Source: Undaria pinnatifida (taxonomy: Eukaryota; Sar; Phaeophyceae; Laminariales; Alariaceae). From it: 64,000 nt of DNA. This document shows, in pieces, positions 24,901 to 35,600 of the stretch; the stretch's first letter is position 1; every line of letters begins with the position of its first letter. The notes under the pieces were generated by a model. It had not been told where the DNA came from and searched no databases. It saw only the letters and a list, made by a program, of their open reading frames with translations. The translations under genes were made by a program, and so were the position numbers. The stretch covers positions 8,852,558 through 8,916,557 of the forward strand of contig JABAKD010000026.1 in the NCBI GenBank assembly GCA_012845835.1, read 5' to 3'.

Positions 24901-27900
24901 AGAACTTGGTGCCCTTCGCGCCCATGGGGGTTCCTGGAATTGTCAGGGGGTCAGGAGCGGCATTCTTTGGCTACTTGGGCTATGACGAGGTATGCTTGTG
25001 TATGGTATACTATGCGTTCTCGCTCATATGATCGATGACTGGTTTCAACATTTGTTATTTGCCAAAACTCCCAAGCTCAATTCATTGTTTTGTTTTTGGT
25101 CTCGCCTCCCCCCTCTCCCCCGACTGAAAATGGAATGGCTTCAACATTTCTTTTATGAAGCGAAAAATCAAAAGCATCACATTCTCCAGATACGAGAGAA
25201 TATCTGTTTTGGATCATACGCACGGAATTTTTTTTTGGCCAATCAGATCAAAGCAAGGTGATTTTATAGCCTTGAGGCGCACCTGTTCAGTTGTTAAGGC
25301 GATGACCGTTGGGTGGAGCACGCAGTGAGGCAGAGTCAGCGCTACGGGTCCACGGTGTGATGCGTACTTTCATTGTTGACTGTTAGATGTTTTGTTTTCT
25401 TTCTCCGTTTTTTGTTTTTTTCCAGGTTTGCGCACTAGCGGGGGAGTCGATCAACCCGCGCAGGGACGTGCCCTTGTCCATCGCCTACACCCTGGTCATC
25501 GTCGGCACCACGTACGTCCTGTCCGCCTTGGCGCTATCGGGGATGGTGCCCACCGATAGCTCCCCGGCTGCGTCGTCGTTTGTGTTGGCGTTCGACGCTA
25601 GGGGTTGGGGGGTGGCTTCCCAGGTGAGCAGGAGGAGGAGGAGAGGCGGCAGGAGGAGGAGGAGGAGGAGAAGGAGGAGGAGGAGGAGGGGGAGGGGGGC
25701 GAGAAAGAGGAGGAGGCTTTCGTTTTTGTTGAGTTGTTCTTGTCAAGTCCGTGTCGTGGTTCGTCGTTTGTGGTAGCGTTCGACGAGAGGTGGTGGGGGG
25801 TTGCTTTCCAGGCGAAGAGGAGGAAGAGGAAGGGGAGGCGAACGCTGTCGTCTTCGTCTGTTTGATTTTTGCCCTGTCCGTGCTGTACGACTCCTTGGAT
25901 TGCAGTCCGGCCACAATATTGTATTAATGTATCATACCACGACCAGCCAGTGGCTGATGTAATCGGCCGTGTTTGTCGTCACGTTTTCCGTCTCAATTGC
26001 CAAAAGGAATGCACATATCACATATCACATACCGCATATTACACATCACATACGAATCATATCACAATACGGCATATCGAAGCATATCGAATGTCACACA
26101 TCACATATCACATGTCGCATATCACGTATCGCATGAGAAGACAAAACTAATTTATGTCCAGACAGCATGCGATGCTACTCTAAATGTCGTACGCTCCTCG
26201 TCATCCCCGCCCTTACCATGGAAAACGCCAACAATATCTATAGTGGCGACCGATGCCTAATACCCCCCCCCTCTCGTCCCTTCGCCTCGCCTCCCGTACA
26301 CCTGGTTCGTTTTTTCCCTCTCCTCCCTCCCTCCCTCCCTCCCTCCCTCCCTCCCTCCCTCCCTCCCTCCCTCCCTCCCTCCCTCCCTCCCTCCCTCCCT
26401 CCCTCCCTCCCTCCCTCCCTCCCTCCCTCCCTCCCTCCCTCCCTCACTCCCTCCCTCCCTCCCTCCCTCCCTTTCACTTGACGATGCATGTGGCAGCTTG
26501 TTGCTATCGGAGAGCTAGTGTCTTTGCCTGTTGTTGTTCTCGCTTCATTTCTGGTGAGCAAAGGGTATTCCGCGGCTTGAGTTTTGAAGCTTGTTTTTCG
26601 ATCGCGCTTCTGGCTATGGTTGTTCGACCGCTTCGCGCTTCGAGCCACGTTTATTAGGCTACTTGGACTTTCGAGCCAAGTTTGTTAGACTGCGTTGCGT
26701 TTTTTCGAGCCACGTGTATTTTGACTGGTAAGCGTTTCGAGCCGTCCTTGTTCGACTGCTTCGCGTTTCGAGCCACATCAATTCGACTATTTTCGCTTTT
26801 CCAGCGATCTTTGTTCGGCCGCTTTGAGAGGTTAGCTGTTTCGTTGGTCTCGTCCTGACCTGTGCTCTTGTCTTGCCTTCTACCTGGTACCGCCATGCTT
26901 TGTTGCCCCCTCTATAGGTGCAACCGCGGCTGCTGTTTGTCCTTGCGACCGACGGGCTGCTGCCGAAGTCTCTGTCGACCACGGATGAGCAGGGGGTGCT
27001 GAGGACGTCAACTCTGATATCGGGGGCGGCGATGGTGCTCACGGCAGGAGTAGCACCGTTTGCTGCCCTCGATGACTTTATCTCCGCCGGGGTGCTGGTG
27101 TGCTTCGCGATCACCAACTCGTGCGCGATCGTCATCAGGAGGTATGTACGGCGGTAACGCTATGTTCACGCGAGAGCGTGTGCAGTACGGCAATTTATAT
27201 CCGGCAGTTTATATCCACACCACCACCCCCACGTCCACCCCGCAAAACCCCCCCACTCCCACCGCCACCAATCGCGCAAACCAACCCCTGGTTAACTTTT
27301 GGCGGGCGCTCTGATTCCTCTACCACCCCTACCAACCCTCACCCAACCCTACCTCACCCTGCCTTTCGTTGGCATTGCTCGTTCTTGTTGGCCGTGTTAT
27401 TATGTTCAAGTGTCGCTATACCCCCCCCCCGCCGCCCCTGTCTCCGCCTCCCCTACCAGCTTCCTTTCCCATATTTCACTCCTCTCCACTTCACTCCAGC
27501 CCCCCCCCCCCCCCCCCCCCCCCCCTTACCCGCCTTTTCATTGACAACTCCCACTCCACCCCATCTCAACCCCACCCCACCCCCGCCCTTTTCATGACCA
27601 GGTCCAACCTCGATCCAATCCTACCGGGGCCCTGCCGTCCCTTAGTCCTTCTTTTCAATGGACTCTGCCTCGTGGGAGGGTTGCTGGTGAGGGTGGCATC
27701 GGCGGAGGCGGCTTCAGCTGGGAGCACGGCTGCGGCGGAGGCGGGGGAGGCGACGGCGGCGACGGCGGCGGCTTTAGTGTTTTTGGCGGCTGGGCTGGTC
27801 ATCATGGCGGTGTCTGTGTGGTGTCCTGAGCTGCCCCAACCTCTAGGCGGGCCCGAGGTAATGCTGTTGGCTGACGTGGTGGTTTTATAGTAGTTGAGGC

Positions 27901-29142
27901 GTTTTTTGCAGCAATGTGGTGTTGCGGAATGGTGGTGCAGTGTGGTAGTTGCAGCTGTATGGCAAATTGCAGTATGCTGATCCTGTCTGTGTCGGTATGG
28001 TGTCCTGAGCTGCCACACGGTCGTGGCGGTCCCGCGGTAATGTTCGCTGACATTTGGCGTTTTTGTGGTATTGCGGAGGCGTTTCTTGCAGCAGTATGGT
28101 GCTGCAGTATGGTGTTGTGGCTGGCGGTGTCAGTGTGATGTCCTGAACTGCCTCACCCTCTCGTCGGTCCCGAGATGTACTAAGCGTTTGTTGCAGCAGT
28201 ATGGTGTTGCAGTGTGGTGTAGCGGTGCTCTATGCTGTTTCAGTATGGGGTGTTTTAATATGGTGTCGAATGGTGTTGCAGTATGGTAGTGAAATGTGAT
28301 ATTGCAGCAGCACGAGTATGTTGTTTTTGTCTTCGGCGTTGGCGATCCTGTCTGTGTCGGCGTGGTGTCCTGAGCTGCCGCACCCTTTGAGCGGTCCCGA
28401 GGTAATCTTGGCTGATGTTGGGGCTTATTTCCTAACATTGTTCCATGGTTCAGCGCAGATTTTTTTCATGATTTGTCCTGTGGTTTGTTCCATATGATGT
28501 GTTCAACGTTGTGTTTTATTAGGTATTGCATAATTTTTATTGCGTGATTCGGTGCGTGCTTTGTTCCATATGATTTGTTCCATGTTGTTCGTTCTGTGTG
28601 GTTTCTTCTATTTTTTGTCCATTCCTGTCGCATGTTCCCTGACTTGTTCCATCGTCCCATCTTTTATTCCCTCGTATCGTCTCTCTTCTGCTTGGCGGCT
28701 CGACAGGCTTTCCGGGGCCCTTTCTCCCCCTGGGTGCCTGCGTTTGGTACCGTGGTGAGCTGGCTCCTCCTTGCACAGTTGAGCTGGGGCAGCCTTAGAT
28801 GGACGCTCTGGGCTAGCATCGGAGTGTGCATTTGGTACTTCCTCTACGGGTGAGACACGTCATCGTTACGCTGCCACTGCTATTCTATTCATACTATTAT
28901 ATGGAATCGCCTGGGGTAGCCCCAGCCTCGATGTAAATCTCTACCTATTTTCCCCCCTGGGCAGTGTCAGCTGGCACGAGCGCGTTGTTGCTGATCGGGA
29001 CGCTTTGCTCGCACCGTTCAGCGTGTTTTCAGAGCGATTTGCCCCAATGGTGACAATTAGCCCGCGCCTGAAAGTATCACTTAACGCCCTGTTCCCAAAA
29101 CCGGTGTCTTACGGGCTGTTTGGAGCGTTAAATTCGACTTAA
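21940..29142 (+). CDS. Amino-acid permease, APC superfamily / cationic amino acid transporter type, 10 exons
   Basis: Exons: 21940-22066, 23137-23315, 23818-24048, 24849-24989, 25426-25623, 26497-26553, 26918-27141, 27602-27857, 28707-28849, 28965-29142. All introns are GT..AG and phases close over 1,734 nt (577 aa plus stop). Membrane carrier, expected 12-14 helices, for amino acids. Diagnostic sequence: LGVAGTVGSGIF in helix 1 (residues 22-33), the substrate backbone-binding signature of APC carriers; SYAELSSIIPSEGGAYAYAF in helix 3; GVSGAAVARVWADK after helix 4; FFGYLGYDE then ALAGESINPRRDVP in helix 6 and the loop after it; PRLLFVLATDGLLP after the helix-8 segment; a closing RGPFSPWVPAFGTVVSWLLL helix pair. 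The ATG at 21940 is 22 residues before helix 1; a further upstream exon is not excluded. The last junction is least certain: without it the protein ends YFLYG at 28,853. Introns 1, 5 and 8 contain copied exon ends. Substrate is not predictable from sequence alone. Confidence 0.85.
22067..22600 (+). repeat. Intron 1 array: about five extra degenerate copies of the exon-1 3' end with its splice site
   Basis: The true exon end (GGCAGCGGCATCTTCGCC...CATCGTAGGCCTCATCGG.. then GACTGTGAGTTTTAG) is repeated at about 22,110-22,165, 22,205-22,270, 22,330-22,395, 22,420-22,480 and 22,520-22,570, separated by G-rich spacers. The second and third copies keep the encoded G-(S/T)-G...GLIG sense. Donors are mostly altered. 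A pure (GGGA)n run lies at 22,286-22,334. Confidence 0.75.
24376..24556 (+). repeat. Two-copy ~90-bp duplication in permease intron 3
   Basis: Two adjacent units starting CCACGACCACCAAGGAAACC, continuing through a C-rich run, then CTTCCTCGCCCTTTCCCC and ending AAGGAAAGAGA. They differ mainly in C-tract length. Purely intronic. Confidence 0.7.
25624..25865 (+). repeat. Intron 5: GGA-rich tract and a partial copy of the exon-5 end
   Basis: After the exon-5 donor (CCCAG|GTGAGC) comes an (AGG)n-type purine tract to about 25,725. At 25,757-25,822 the exon end returns: TCGTCGTTTGTGGTAGCGTT, then CGACGAGAGGTGGTGGGGGG, then TTTCCAGGCGAAG. It parallels the real exon (TCGTCGTTTGTGTTGGCGTT...) but the GT of the donor has become GC. 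A second short purine tract follows, so tract plus exon end appear to have been copied together. Confidence 0.7.
26322..26473 (+). repeat. (CCCT)n microsatellite forming the polypyrimidine tract of intron 5
   Basis: About 150 bases of almost uninterrupted CCCT, with one CACT interruption near 26,445. It ends 23 bases before the acceptor GTGGCAG of the 57-nt exon. The long Pro/Ser/Leu and Glu/Gly/Arg frames over it are artefacts. Confidence 0.9.
26497..26553 (+). CDS. Exon 6 of the permease, 19 codons
   Basis: Flanked by GTGGCAG and CTG|GTGAGC, in phase 0 at both ends. It encodes LVAIGELVSLPVVVLASFL, matching in place and character the hydrophobic IVA.GAL.GLT..L segment that CAT-type carriers have just before PR.....A.DGLLP. 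Without it exons 5 and 7 still join in frame, but a whole membrane segment is lost. It is too short to stand out as an open frame. Confidence 0.75.
27780..28430 (+). repeat. Exon-8 end plus intron-8 start in four tandem copies
   Basis: Copy 1 is the real exon end (GTGTGGTGTCCTGAGCTGCC...GAG|GTAATG). Further copies are centred at about 28,000, 28,140 and 28,370, each with T(A/G)TGGTGTCCTGAGCTGCC-like sequence; the intervening intron parts share TTGCAGCA.TATGGTG(T/C)TGCAG. Copies at 28,000 and 28,370 keep an open frame in the exon-8 sense, have TTGCAG upstream and end in GTAATG or GTAATC. They are candidate alternative exons; the middle copy has lost the donor. Confidence 0.75.
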
Positions 29143-30239
29143 AAGCCGTTTATTACGTCCAGACACAACGCCGTTACACCGGAAACCCCATAAACAAGGG
29201 ATAGGGTAGATATTTTAGGCATTTGAGCTAGGAAGCTTCTCTCCCTGTGGGCCAAAAACGCATTTCAAATACCTCGCCCGTGTTGACTACTTTTAATAAT
29301 TCCTACCTAAAGGCGTATTGGTTGAACACGATACTCGCCGATTAAGGCAAACAAAGCACTTGGTTCTGCAACAAGTATTTATCTTTAATTCCGAGTAATT
29401 TCCCTCCAAAACGTGGGAGCACGAGCCTTAAAACATGCCTCATCAGCCTTGAAGGTTGGGGCCTAGTGACGGCATAGCGGCCGACGTCCCATGGTATAGC
29501 CTATTGCCACACATGGACAGTTAGTCAATGAGAACAGCCTAACAAGTTGGACAACATTGGTTGGACGGCTACGATCTTGGTGAAGGAGTGCAACTTTTCT
29601 TGTTTCGTAGGCTTCTTTTCTTTCTCCCTTGCTAGTAGTCCGGTGTGCTGGCTGGATATATACATACATATATACTGTACAGGTTTTCCCTTCGGGATGG
29701 GGGTAACGTGAAATACCGGGGGCGTCGCAAGGCGAAAAGGGAGACACGGGTAACACACGCGTATGTATATATACTCTCCTACTTATAATGGTGTTACGCG
29801 TACTCACATAGATGAACCCCACTGCTCTTCTTAGAGGAAACGTGTGGCATGAGCTAGTGCATTGCTCCAAAGAAAGAGCACTACTCAGCGGGAAGAGTGT
29901 GATAAGCGGTGGGTGCACGTTGTACTTATGTACGCGCAAACGAATTATTAGTGGTCAGGGGATGCTGTGTATACCGTACGGGGAATAGTGCCCGTTGCTA
30001 TATAGTACGTCACATATGTTCGCACTTGGTGGTAATGGACAAGGTTAACCGGCCAATGTCAGTCGCTCTTGGATGTTGTACAAGAGCCATCCATGCCGCT
30101 GCTGCAACCCCCCCCCCCCCACCCCCCCCAAAACGCCCCCTCCTTCCCCACCACCCGCACAATCGCCTAGACCTAGCTTTACGCGTATAGCAAACCCCTA
30201 CATCTATGCGACCTAAAGATGTTTTAAAACCCTTCCCCC
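29143..30239. other. Intergenic after the permease gene
   Basis: AT-leaning sequence with no recognised gene. A TATATACATACATATATAC-like purine/pyrimidine patch lies near 29,655-29,680, and poly-C runs are at 30,108-30,129. The frame at 29,463-29,939 has no domain or splice support. Confidence 0.4.
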
Positions 30240-30775
30240 ACCCCCACCCCCACCCCCTCGAACGCTCCGCCTTCTCCTCACTGGTTGTACGACTTACAGG
30301 ATATACATGATAAACTTGTGCATTCTTTCCACAACCGTCAGATTTATCCCCTTGAAGGATTTATAGTTTCCACGCACAGATTGAGCTGCCCCGCCCGTCC
30401 CGCCTCACCCCCCCCCCCCTCCGCTCCCTTTTGATCAAACTCAGCCCCCCACGTCCTTAAAAACTCCGCCCTCCCCTCACCGGTTATTCGACTTACACAA
30501 TTCACTTGATAAACTGATGCATTTCCTTTCACAGCTGTCAGGTTTCGTCCCCCTCAAAAACGGGTTTTATAGGTCCCGCGCACAGACTGGCTAACATCAC
30601 CCTGTTGACCCTGATAGCTACACTGTAGTTGCACGGGGAGTCGCCGACCTATATCCTTAATGAGGACACACAACCCGTAATACGCGCGATCGGAGTATCA
30701 CACACAGCTTGCAAAGATGAGTTTCGATAAAATCTTCGATCTCACAGCTGGAGTGTATTTTCATTTTTATGATAA
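30240..30775. repeat. Dispersed repeat R1, longest copy, with a partial head-to-tail duplication
   Basis: 30,373-30,770 matches 41,440-41,835 closely and in the same orientation (shared: TTTTGATCAAA, CCTTAAAAACTCCGCCCTCC, CATCACCCTGTTGACCCTGA, TATCCTTAATGAGGACACAC). Its left half is itself duplicated once more, with more divergence, at 30,240-30,390. An inverted partial copy lies at 5,585-5,755 and a scrap at 20,570-20,622. No protein is encoded and no terminal repeat or target duplication is clear. Confidence 0.75.
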
Positions 30776-33700
30776 TTAATTGATTGGCGGCAACAATTTT
30801 GGTTATGTGTGGCGTACGTGGTAGGATTTTCCATGAGTTGGAGTTAGTGTTCAACGCTTTGGTACTGTGTTTGCGGGGAACCGAAACCTTGATGTATCCC
30901 TCGTTTATCCCCATAGAAAATAGAGCTAGATCGATAGTGTTCCCGCCTGAACCCGCCACTACTTGATGCATGTGCTCAGAAATGTATGTGTGTATGATAT
31001 GTGTGTGCGATAATAGCAACAGATCTAGAACCGATCCACCCAGCCAATCAGATGGCGTCCTGGAGGCGTGACGAACGCTGAATTATAACTGTAGCCGATT
31101 TTGGCCATAGCAGCACCGTGTATATACCTGTGTTTGGCTATCGCTAATAACGAGCTTTATATCCTTGAACCCTACCCATGGTTCCACTCTGTCCAAAAAA
31201 AATACTTGGCCTGGTCGAGACTCGCGTGAATGCTGCGCTCGCGATGCCCATCTTCCAAGCTTTCCCCGCTCTATGTCCCTGTGAGCCCCGTCTCCCGCGC
31301 GGAGAGATGCAAGCCGTGCTCTGTGGCGCTCGTTCCAACACTCGGCTGCTCCCGGCCTCTACCACCCAGCCTCTCCTGCTGGCATCCGCTCTGTCCGGGA
31401 AATATGAGACCGCGATATGTCTTTTTGTTCAAGCAAAAACGGTCCTTACATTCGGACACGTCTAGTTACCCCGCAAGAGGAGAAGGAACACACCGGGTCA
31501 ACCACGCCCACAGACGCTTTCGCTCCTGCCTCGACGAGCGACCGCCCGCGCGGCGGGAGAGCGCAGGCCGGTTTACCCTTGTCTGAACCCATGCCCACGC
31601 ACCCACGTCGAGATCCGGGGCCGAAACGGCCCAGGGCGGCCCGCCCCCAAACCCCACACCAATCCGATCCGCATGTGTGCTGCTGCTATTAATACTAATG
31701 CTGTATGTTGCTGCTACTGCTGCTATTGTGCTGCTGCTGAGGTTAATTTAGTCCGGGCGGTTGCTGCTACTGCTGCTGTGCTGCTGCTGAGGTTAGTTGA
31801 TTAGCGGGCCATTACCAAAAACAAAAAATTGTAAAAGTTCATCAAAATATCAGAATTTGAAAAACAATTTGGGGTGTTTCCAAGTGACCTGCTCGTCTCA
31901 GGGAGGCGGAACGCAATCCCTTGCCAAATAAAGCCAGCTAAGCGGCGTTTAATGCGCCGAGCGCCGCCACGGAGCTCGGCCGAGATCCAGACATGCTTCA
32001 TGATGTACCCATGGCAGGCTAGCTTGCCCCGCGGCCGAAAGTGCGAGAAGGAACACTCGGCCGCCGGAGAGCAGCGAGCCCAAAAACAACGAAGATCATA
32101 TTTTACGTATACACATACCTGGCATGCCCAGCCCTCACGAAGATCATATTTTACGTATACACATACCTGGCATGCCCAGCCCTCGTTTTCATGGCTGTTG
32201 ACATTGCATATGCATAGCCAAATTACCTTGCTGAGTGTGCGATGTGTGTCTCTGCCATGTAGGTCGTGGCCACAGTTCTCGTCTCTCTAGGAGAGGGCAT
32301 CGGCACGGACACTGGGTGTGCTTGATACACACAGCTGGCAACATCAGCTTAGTGTGAAAACACACACAAGTTTTTTTTTTTTTTCAACAGTTTCAGGCTG
32401 ATTTCTTGTGAGATACCTTAGGAGCGCGCTTGGCACTGTCTTGTACACGTAGACGAGAACGGCATGGAGATTAGTTTTGTATTGGGCACGGGCACGATGG
32501 TGACGGTATGGGCATCACTGCTGCCGTCAGAAACAGTGCGCTGCTGATCAACAATGGTTGTGCTGGATGTACATGGGTGGGAATACAGATATCCGTTCAA
32601 TGTGAAGAACACAAACGCACACACCGAGAGCCCAGAGCCCATACGATAGATACAGACAGACCTTGGTAGAGGGTAGGCGCTGCTGTAGGAAACACGATTT
32701 AGTAATCATTGTGTCGATGTTGAACATTGTTTTGTGTCGCGATTGACGGTTCAATGTCGATTTTTTTACGAGCAACCCAACGCGAACCTGCATGGCTCCG
32801 GACAAGGCCGCATGGCCTTAGATGAAAGCGTCGAGGATTTTAGGATGATTCATGCTCACGGGAAGCTGCGCGAGTTGTGGTGAGGTCTTCCTTTGAAGTT
32901 GTACGAGAATGCTCGTGCTGTTTGCTAGATACATCTCATTGAAGAACGCCGAAAAAAACACGTTTCTTCTCAGCTTTCAGAATTAACAGTTATGACGATC
33001 GACCCTCGACCTAGAGACACACACTACTCGCAGGGCTAACCGATGCTGCTCCGGACAAAAGGCTACATGAATGGAGATGACGCCGTTTAAGCTTTTCAGG
33101 TTGATCCATGTTCTAGAGGTCAAGAGCTTGCCAGCGTTGCTGTTGTGGGTCTTCTCTCGAGATGCGCTGCTGGCGCGAGGCTCCGCTTTTTTTCGCTGAT
33201 TCCCATAATGATGTCGTGTCGCCCCCTTTTAAGGCACTGTTGGTCCCTTAAAAATGATATCGTCCGTTTTAAAGGACCTTATGTTCCTTAAAGACGGCCA
33301 AAATGGATTATACCTGGTATAATTATCTGTAAGGGACTTTCGGGGCCCGACGCACTATGGTCCCTTAAAGGGGACCACCTATTGTAGTATTGACTATTTG
33401 GCGTTTCCGTGATTAGTTAACTGGGGTTATTTGGTTATAATCAAGTAGCTGATAAACCTATACTTTTTCCGGAGGCGATGTCGAAGCGGAGATGCCATCG
33501 CGGAGGGTCTACGTGCCGAGTTCCCTTGTCGATCGCCGTTCACTGCGGACTCGGGCTGAAACTTCATCTTCGTTGTACCAGGGTAGGTAGCAAGGAGGAT
33601 GCACTGCGGACTCGGGCTGAAACTTTATCTTCGTTGTACCAGGGTAGGTAGCAAGGAGGATGCTAAGCTAGATCAGACTCGAGGGGGACCGAGGGTTCCC

Positions 33701-34510
33701 CTGAATCGGTGGCGAGGTTATCGACGGCGGCTACTCTGCGGGGACGGGTCAACACCGTCGATGACGGGGAGACAGCTCGCGTCCCGAGATCTTCATGGCC
33801 TGACCGGTCACGTGTTCCTTCGCGCACGCGTGTAACGAGATGTACGATAGGTATCTACAACCCCGTCTTCCACGTAGCCGTTGATTAAGCACGACCAGTT
33901 GCGCAATCGCGTAATCGCACAACCCTGACCTCGTTGACTGTACAAACAATCGCATAACTTAATCAAGTTGTACGTGGATTATGTGGGTTGATTGCCATCT
34001 CTAGACTAGGTAGTGTCCTTTACGCTGATCATTTAAAACTTGAAAACAGATTTGGTCAAGCGGTCTGTACACTGGTTAGACCAGTATTTTTTTCGCTTGA
34101 ATTGAACAACAGCCACCAGTAGATAGTGGACTGCATCAGCATCCTGGGCGCGTTTATCTTGAGTACAGGGAGTTTAGGCTTTGAGCAAGTTATGTAAACT
34201 CTTTTGGGATTTTTTCGGGATTGCTCGCCGAGCTCAGCCAACACGGCCTCGAGACTTACCAGATGGCGGCGGGTGGCATGTGCGGAGGCACCGCCGCGAG
34301 CACGCGGCCGTTGGGGTTCTGAGGCGGACGTTATCAGCCGCGATGAAAAAACGGTGAAAACAACTGTGGACAAGAAAATATAACCGCCTCAAGAATATTC
34401 AAAACAAAAACTTATCGCGAAAGAGATTTAAAATTGCTGAAATTGTTGCGGCCGAAGGTGTGTTTTTTGTTTTTTACGGCTGTGCATGAAATGAGTACAC
34501 CCCTCCCCCC
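30776..34510. other. Intergenic, two recent short tandem duplications
   Basis: A 47-bp unit is present twice at about 32,090-32,183 (ACGAAGATCATATTTTACGT...). A 61-bp unit is present twice at 33,541-33,662 (CACTGCGGACTCGGGCTGAA...), almost identical. At 33,220-33,380 there is a cluster of inverted GGTCCCTTAA / TTAAAGGACC elements. GCTGCTACTGCTGC runs occur at 31,675-31,800. The frame 31,178-31,465 is GC-rich but unrecognised and lacks splice support. Confidence 0.5.
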
Positions 34511-34523
34511 CCCACCCCCTTAA

Positions 34524-34940
34524 TTGTGCCGCGCCGACTCAAGAACAGCGTGGGACAACAGTGCCTGCCCCGCACCCTCTTCCCCTCCCCACTCCCCCAC
34601 TCCCTCTCGCCCCAACCCCCACCTCAACGCTGTCGTACCACCCAGGCTAAAACACAGCGTGGGACAAAAATCGAGGACCTGGCCCCAACTAGCGGCGGCT
34701 ACGGCCCGAGAAGCATCCGGCGCGTCTGCCTTGTTTGACTCCCCCTCTCCGACCGTGTCCAGCGTGTACCGCAAACCTATTGCCGAGGGCAGGGGTGGTG
34801 GGCCGCGCTCGAAGCTGCGAGCTACGTTCCCCGGCGAACCTCCACTGGATGCGTCCCCTACTAGCAGGGGGGGCGAGGAAGAAGGCTTTGCGCCGGGTGG
34901 GCAGGATGAGGGTTATATGTCCTTTGCTACCCTTAGATAA
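34524..34940. other. GC-rich coding-like island, strand unresolved
   Basis: A 417-base open stretch with GC content like the real exons in this window. The plus frame (138 codons) ends GYMSFATLR then TAA; an overlapping minus frame is also open. No domain is recognisable on either strand, and no convincing partner exon was found. On the minus strand a possible exon end with GTAAGT donor lies at about 34,262. It could be a terminal exon of a short gene or a decayed one. Confidence 0.25.
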
Positions 34941-35039
34941 GGCGTTTTGGGTTTGAGGGGAAAGGGTGGTGGTGGGGTGGGCTTGTTGGCGGGGGTGGGC
35001 GTTGGGAGGGTGGTATGGTATGGCTTTCGCCACTCTAAG

Positions 35040-35600
35040 ATAAGGCGCAGTTTGGGAGGGGAGGGTGCGGTATGGTGTGGTATTGTACGGCATCGTAAGA
35101 TATGGTAGGTATGGTACGGTAGCGTATCGTACGATACTGAGGTATGGTACGCTATCGCATGGGGCTGTGAGGCATGGTATCGTACGGTATGGTATGGTAT
35201 GGTATAGTACGGTCCAGTATGGTATGGTATGGTGTGGTATAGTACGGTCCAGTATGATATCGTAGGGTACGGTCCGGTGTTGTGTTGCGTGATGCGGTAG
35301 AGAGAGAGAGCCGAAGATGTCCGCTTTGCCGCTCGGCGGGAAGATATTAAGGCCGGCATGGACAAATTTATTATTTTCGGGCACGGGAGTAGAGACAGAC
35401 CTCCGAGCCCCCCCCCCCATGCACGAAGTTTCGGCGCACAGCTGCAGAAGAACCGTTTGGATTGTGTGTGGTTGTTGTTGAGCAGCGGCGCTGGACGCCG
35501 TGTGCGCCTTTGGGGGCGGTATGGCATGGCACAATACGATACTGTACGGCATGGCACTGTATGGTATATGGTACGGGACGGTACCACATGGCACGGGGCG
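35040..35600. repeat. GGTAT / GTACGGTAT satellite, two blocks
   Basis: Blocks at about 35,060-35,285 and 35,510-35,605 are made of GGTAT, GGTAC and GTACG words. Between them is 230 bp of ordinary sequence. The long minus frame 34,689-35,885 is mainly the translation of this repeat (HTIPY-like words) and is rejected as a gene. Confidence 0.75.

Noticed and set aside
26238-26657. Two ~135-codon frames of Pro/Ser/Leu and Glu/Gly/Arg
   Set aside because: Products of the (CCCT)n tract that lies inside permease intron 5.
34520-34774. Minus-strand frame as the real gene of the GC-rich island
   Set aside because: Strand cannot be decided: both strands are open and neither has convincing partner exons.
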